From: CAZECR01 sp964510495
Lineage (GTDB): Bacteria > Patescibacteriota > Patescibacteriia > Magasanikbacterales > GWA2-37-8
Assembly: GCA_964510495.1 (NCBI GenBank)
Contig: CAZECR010000008.1
Span: forward strand, 1-33,993
Direction: 5' to 3'
Length of the DNA: 33,993 bases
Shown: positions 32,036-33,993 of the stretch, piece by piece
How the letters are laid out: every line of letters begins with the position of its first letter
Numbering within the stretch: position 1 is the first letter of the stretch
Position numbers and translations under genes: made by a program
Notes under the pieces: model-generated
The model's database searches: none
What the model was told of the DNA's origin: nothing
Seen by the model: only the letters and a program-made list of their open reading frames with translations

Positions 32036-32581
32036 ATGCGTATTTCCCGTCGCGGAAAAAAAGAAGAACCAAAAAAGATCTATCAGTTCAACGAGGGCAT
32101 CCAGGCCCCGACCCTTTTGGTTCTCAATACTGACGGCAGCAATCTTGGCGTTATGCCCACAGCTGAAGGTATCCGTATTGCCCGGGAAAAAGAATTAGAT
32201 TTGGTAGAAATCAATCCAAAGTCCGATCCGCCCGTAGCGCGCATTATCGACTTTGGACAATTTCGTTACACCCAAGAAAAAGAACAGCGCATCAAAAAGG
32301 CCCATCAACATGTGGTGGAAATTAAAGGTATCCGCCTGTCGCTCCGCATCGGAACACACGATCTTGAAATTCGCCGCTTACAAACGCTCAAATTTTTGAA
32401 TAACGGTGACAAAGTTAAAATCGAAATCATTTTACGCGGCCGCGAAATGCAGCAATCTGCCATGGCATATGAAAACGTTCGCAAATTTATCGAGAGCGTT
32501 AACAAAGAAGTGGCCACACGCGTTGAACAACCTACTGAAAAACAAGGCAACAAAGTAACCTCCATTATTGCCAAAGCCTAA
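32036..32581 (+). CDS. infC: Translation initiation factor IF-3
   Basis: 181 residues with the two-domain IF-3 form: an N-terminal domain with NTDGSNLGVMPTAEGIRIA and DLVEINPKSDPPVARIIDFG, a lysine-rich linker helix, and a C-terminal domain with IRLSLRIGTHDLEIR and VKIEIILRGREMQ. IF-3 keeps subunits apart and proofreads start-codon pairing on the 30S. The start is ATG, not the rare AUU used for self-control in E. coli. No SD precedes it, and the tmRNA 3' end lies 13 bases upstream. Confidence 0.96.
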   Translation: MRISRRGKKEEPKKIYQFNEGIQAPTLLVLNTDGSNLGVMPTAEGIRIAREKELDLVEINPKSDPPVARIIDFGQFRYTQEKEQRIKKAHQHVVEIKGIRLSLRIGTHDLEIRRLQTLKFLNNGDKVKIEIILRGREMQQSAMAYENVRKFIESVNKEVATRVEQPTEKQGNKVTSIIAKA

Positions 32582-32584
32582 ATT

Positions 32585-32644
32585 AAGGAACAAGGAACAA
32601 CGAACAAGGACAACCCACTCCTTGCTCCATGCTCCTTGATCCTT
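32585..32644 (+). promoter_or_regulatory. Three-block hairpin between infC and rpmI
   Basis: Three AAGGA blocks (32585, 32592, 32606) face three TCCTT blocks (32619, 32633, 32640), giving a long imperfect stem. In many bacteria L20 represses its own operon by binding RNA here; whether this hairpin does so is not shown by the sequence. Confidence 0.45.
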
Positions 32645-32656
32645 TAGTTATTCACT

Positions 32657-32851
32657 ATGCCTAAGCTGAAAACCCACAAAGCAACGTCTAAACGTTATAA
32701 AGTTACCAAAACCGGCAAAATCGAAAAACGAGCCGCCGGACAAAACCATTTCAACGGTCGTGAAAATGGCAACACCGGACGCAACAAAAAATCTGACGTG
32801 ATCATGAGCACAACCCTCAATCGGATCATGCAAATTAATTTACCGAACTAA
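32657..32851 (+). CDS. rpmI: 50S ribosomal protein bL35
   Basis: 64 residues, very basic, with the family start MPKLKTHKATSKRYKVTKTGKI and the AAGQNHF and NKKSD segments. It sits in the universal infC-rpmI-rplT order. No SD. Confidence 0.95.
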   Translation: MPKLKTHKATSKRYKVTKTGKIEKRAAGQNHFNGRENGNTGRNKKSDVIMSTTLNRIMQINLPN

Positions 32852-32860
32852 AGTACCTGT

Positions 32861-33205
32861 ATGACTCGTATTAAAGGTGGTCTCATCCACTCTAAACGCC
32901 GCAAAAACATTCTTAAGTTGACTAAAGGTTTTCGCTGGGGTCGCAAATCCAAGCTTAAACTTGCTCGCACTGCCAGCAAAAAAGCCGAACAGCACGCTTT
33001 TGACTCTCGCAAAATGAAGAAGCGCACTAACCGCGCCCTCTGGCAGATCAAAATCAACGCTGCAGCTCGCACCCTTGGCGTATCGTATAGCGCACTTATG
33101 GGCGCTCTCAAAAAGCACAATATCGCCCTTGATCGCAAAATCCTTTCGACACTCGCCGCTAAGCACAAAGGTATCTTTGGCAAAGTAGTCGCCGCAGCCA
33201 AATAA
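32861..33205 (+). CDS. rplT: 50S ribosomal protein bL20
   Basis: 114 residues. A basic N-terminal extension (RIKGGLIHSKRRKNILKLTKGF), then the globular RNA-binding domain with RALWQIKINAAARTLGVSYS. Needed early in 50S assembly and the usual repressor of this operon. It starts 9 bases after rpmI. A separate promoter for a small RNA follows 19 bases after its stop. Confidence 0.96.
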   Translation: MTRIKGGLIHSKRRKNILKLTKGFRWGRKSKLKLARTASKKAEQHAFDSRKMKKRTNRALWQIKINAAARTLGVSYSALMGALKKHNIALDRKILSTLAAKHKGIFGKVVAAAK

Positions 33206-33224
33206 GCTGTCCACACTGCAATCA

Positions 33225-33253
33225 TTGACAGCAAGGCTCAATGCTGCTAGTAT
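33225..33253 (+). promoter_or_regulatory. Promoter of the candidate small RNA
   Basis: TTGACA (33225-33230), a 17-base spacer ending TGC, and TAGTAT (33248-33253). The elements and the extended TGC are the same as in promoter copy 1 at 17868-17896. The predicted start is about 33260. Confidence 0.7.
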
Positions 33254-33259
33254 AAAACT

Positions 33260-33351
33260 ATTAAAAGGCCCTGAAATGTGTTTGGTAGATTGGTATTGAG
33301 TACCCCCTCCTTTACTCTTACCGTCTATCGAACACTTTAAGGGCCTTTTTT
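33260..33351 (+). ncRNA. Candidate small RNA: long rod hairpin with anti-SD-like loop
   Basis: A transcript of about 90 bases made of one long stem. AAAAGGCCCT pairs with AGGGCCTTTT, then GTGTT with AACAC, TAGA with TCTA, GGTA with its partner, and GAGTA with TACTC. Several mismatches between arms are G-U pairs only if the plus strand is the RNA, which fixes its direction. The 10-base loop CCCCCTCCTT (33302-33311) contains the CCTCCTT of the 16S rRNA 3' end. The 3' arm ends in a T-run and so doubles as terminator. It lacks the GGAA loop of SRP RNA and is too short for normal 6S RNA. It could also act simply as the rplT terminator. Confidence 0.6.
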
Positions 33352-33384
33352 AATTCTAAACAGTATTGTCGCCCCTGCCGATTT

Positions 33385-33433
33385 AGGGTCATTCCCGCGC
33401 AGGCCTGCCTGTCCGGTAGGCAGGCGGGAATCC
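33385..33433. repeat. Palindromic repeat of the TGQAG-coding type
   Basis: ATTCCC (33391-33396) and GGGAAT (33426-33431) enclose an inner 8-bp stem GCCTGCCT/AGGCAGGC (33403-33410 with 33418-33425). This type of dispersed intergenic palindrome is common in Patescibacteria and often produces spurious frames reading RLPTGQAGLRGN on one strand. Confidence 0.75.
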
Positions 33434-33509
33434 AAGGTTCGGGCAAAGCAGTCTGTTTTTAATTTTTCTACATAGACGAGTACAATACTTTTACCCACTG
33501 CACAAACAA

Positions 33510-33538
33510 TTGACAAGTTACTCATAACTCTATATAAT
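33510..33538 (+). promoter_or_regulatory. Consensus promoter of tRNA-Asp
   Basis: TTGACA (33510-33515), 17-base spacer, TATAAT (33533-33538): a perfect sigma70 consensus. The start is about 33545, six bases before the mature tRNA. Confidence 0.85.
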
Positions 33539-33550
33539 CATAACGTTCCT

Positions 33551-33626
33551 GGGTCGGTAGTTCAATGGTTAGAGCACTGCCCTGTCACGGCAGAAGTTGC
33601 GGGTTCGAGTCCCGTCCGACCCGCCA
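33551..33626 (+). tRNA. tRNA-Asp (GTC)
   Basis: Full cloverleaf: acceptor GGGTCGG/CCGACCC, D arm GTTC/GAGC, anticodon stem CTGCC/GGCAG with loop CTGTCAC (anticodon GTC at 33584-33586), T arm GCGGG-TTCGAGT-CCCGT. The 3' CCA is encoded. Confidence 0.97.
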
Positions 33627-33640
33627 GGAATTTCGCGGAA

Positions 33641-33671
33641 GAGCACAATTCGAAAGATGCGTGCTTTTTTG
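33641..33671 (+). terminator. Terminator after tRNA-Asp
   Basis: AGCAC (33642-33646) pairs with GTGCT (33661-33665), followed by a T-run. Confidence 0.65.
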
Positions 33672-33731
33672 TTTTAATTTAAAAAGAACGATTGTTAATC
33701 ATTCTTTCATATTTGTCTAATGATATTTTCC

Positions 33732-33935
33732 TTATTTCTTATACTCCAGAATATCCCCAGGCTGACAACACAACGCTTCACATATCGCTTCCAAGGTTGT
33801 TAGCCTCACTGCTTTTGCTTTGCCATTTTTCAAGACAGAAATATTAGCCATCGTGATACCGACTTTCTCGGCAAGCTCGGTGACACTCATCTTCCGCTTC
33901 GCAAGCATAACGTCAATGTTTATGATGATTGCCAT
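33732..33935 (-). CDS. YozG-like Cro/CI-family helix-turn-helix regulator
   Basis: 67 residues covering only the DNA-binding domain. MLAKRKMSVTELAEKVGITMANISVLKNGKAK gives the helix-turn-helix, and TTLEAICEALCCQPGDILEY the closing helices, as in HTH_26 proteins. These small regulators are often encoded directly after a DUF2975 membrane protein, as appears to be the case here, and the pair is thought to form a membrane-linked switch. Confidence 0.88.
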   Translation of the reverse strand: MAIIINIDVMLAKRKMSVTELAEKVGITMANISVLKNGKAKAVRLTTLEAICEALCCQPGDILEYKK

Positions 33936-33939
33936 AGCG

Positions 33940-33993
33940 TTAAACAGTTAAGTCATTTTCAGACTTGATGGCTACAGCAGTTTGCAAAAGTTT
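33940..33993 (-). CDS. DUF2975-like membrane protein, C-terminal 17 residues only
   Basis: The visible end reads LLQTAVAIKSENDLTV and stops at 33940-33942, 4 bases before the regulator start. The sequence and the context match the C-terminus of DUF2975 proteins that pair with YozG-type regulators. The rest lies beyond the window. Confidence 0.5.
   Translation of the reverse strand, partial: KLLQTAVAIKSENDLTV

Noticed and set aside
33260..33351. SRP 4.5S RNA or 6S RNA
   Set aside because: No GGAA tetraloop or conserved SRP internal loops, and too short and too fully paired for 6S RNA.
33337..33525. 62-codon frame containing RLPTGQAGLRGN
   Set aside because: Produced by the dispersed palindromic repeat, not a gene.

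Overview
The window looks like a chromosomal piece of a Candidatus Patescibacteria (CPR) genome. Supporting this are compact tightly packed genes, almost no Shine-Dalgarno (SD) sequences in front of the ordinary genes, several promoters that fire on or next to the start codon, a CPR-style TGQAG-coding palindromic repeat near 33.4 kb, and a simple peptidoglycan gene set (murB, mraY, an Mpl-type ligase). It is a scaffold with two 100-N gaps (10437-10536 and 20481-20580). The taxonomic call is an inference from style and content; there is no 16S gene here.

Layout. 1-5228 (minus): an operon of murB, a ribosome hibernation factor, an LtaS-like membrane sulfatase and a P-type ATPase cut by the window edge. 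5282-7322 (plus): an ATP-grasp enzyme and an NlpC/P60-like protein, convergent with a FAD oxidoreductase (7311-8564, minus). 8662-12953 (plus): mraY, an arginyltransferase-like protein, a methyltransferase (the last two separated by a gap), a small unknown, and an Mpl-type ligase. 13001-14124: a LysW-like zinc ribbon and a divergent threonine-synthase-like enzyme, bracketed by related palindromic terminators. 14182-16233 (minus): a GHL15-like hydrolase with FG-GAP repeats. 16348-17784 (plus): an O-antigen-ligase-like membrane protein.

17785-21731 is the anomaly. A duplicated strong promoter and long structured leader precede two extremely GC3-rich genes for a secreted proline-rich protein and a cysteine-rich lipoprotein of Myxococcota style. 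A third GC-rich single-pass membrane protein faces them across the second gap. These three genes, unlike the rest of the window, have canonical SDs.

21867-31081 (minus) is a six-gene operon of mostly unrecognised proteins: a polytopic membrane protein, a catalytically dead HtrA/PDZ protein, a Wzz-like protein, a coiled-coil protein with one hydrophobic segment, a degenerate PP2C-like protein and a 1047-residue helical protein. It reads as an undescribed envelope-linked scaffold or signalling complex.

31179-33205 (plus) is the translation block smpB-ssrA-infC-rpmI-rplT. It is followed by a candidate stand-alone small RNA, a rod-like hairpin with its own promoter and a loop that copies the anti-SD of 16S rRNA. 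The window ends with a repeat, tRNA-Asp, and a YozG-type regulator downstream of a DUF2975-like membrane protein.
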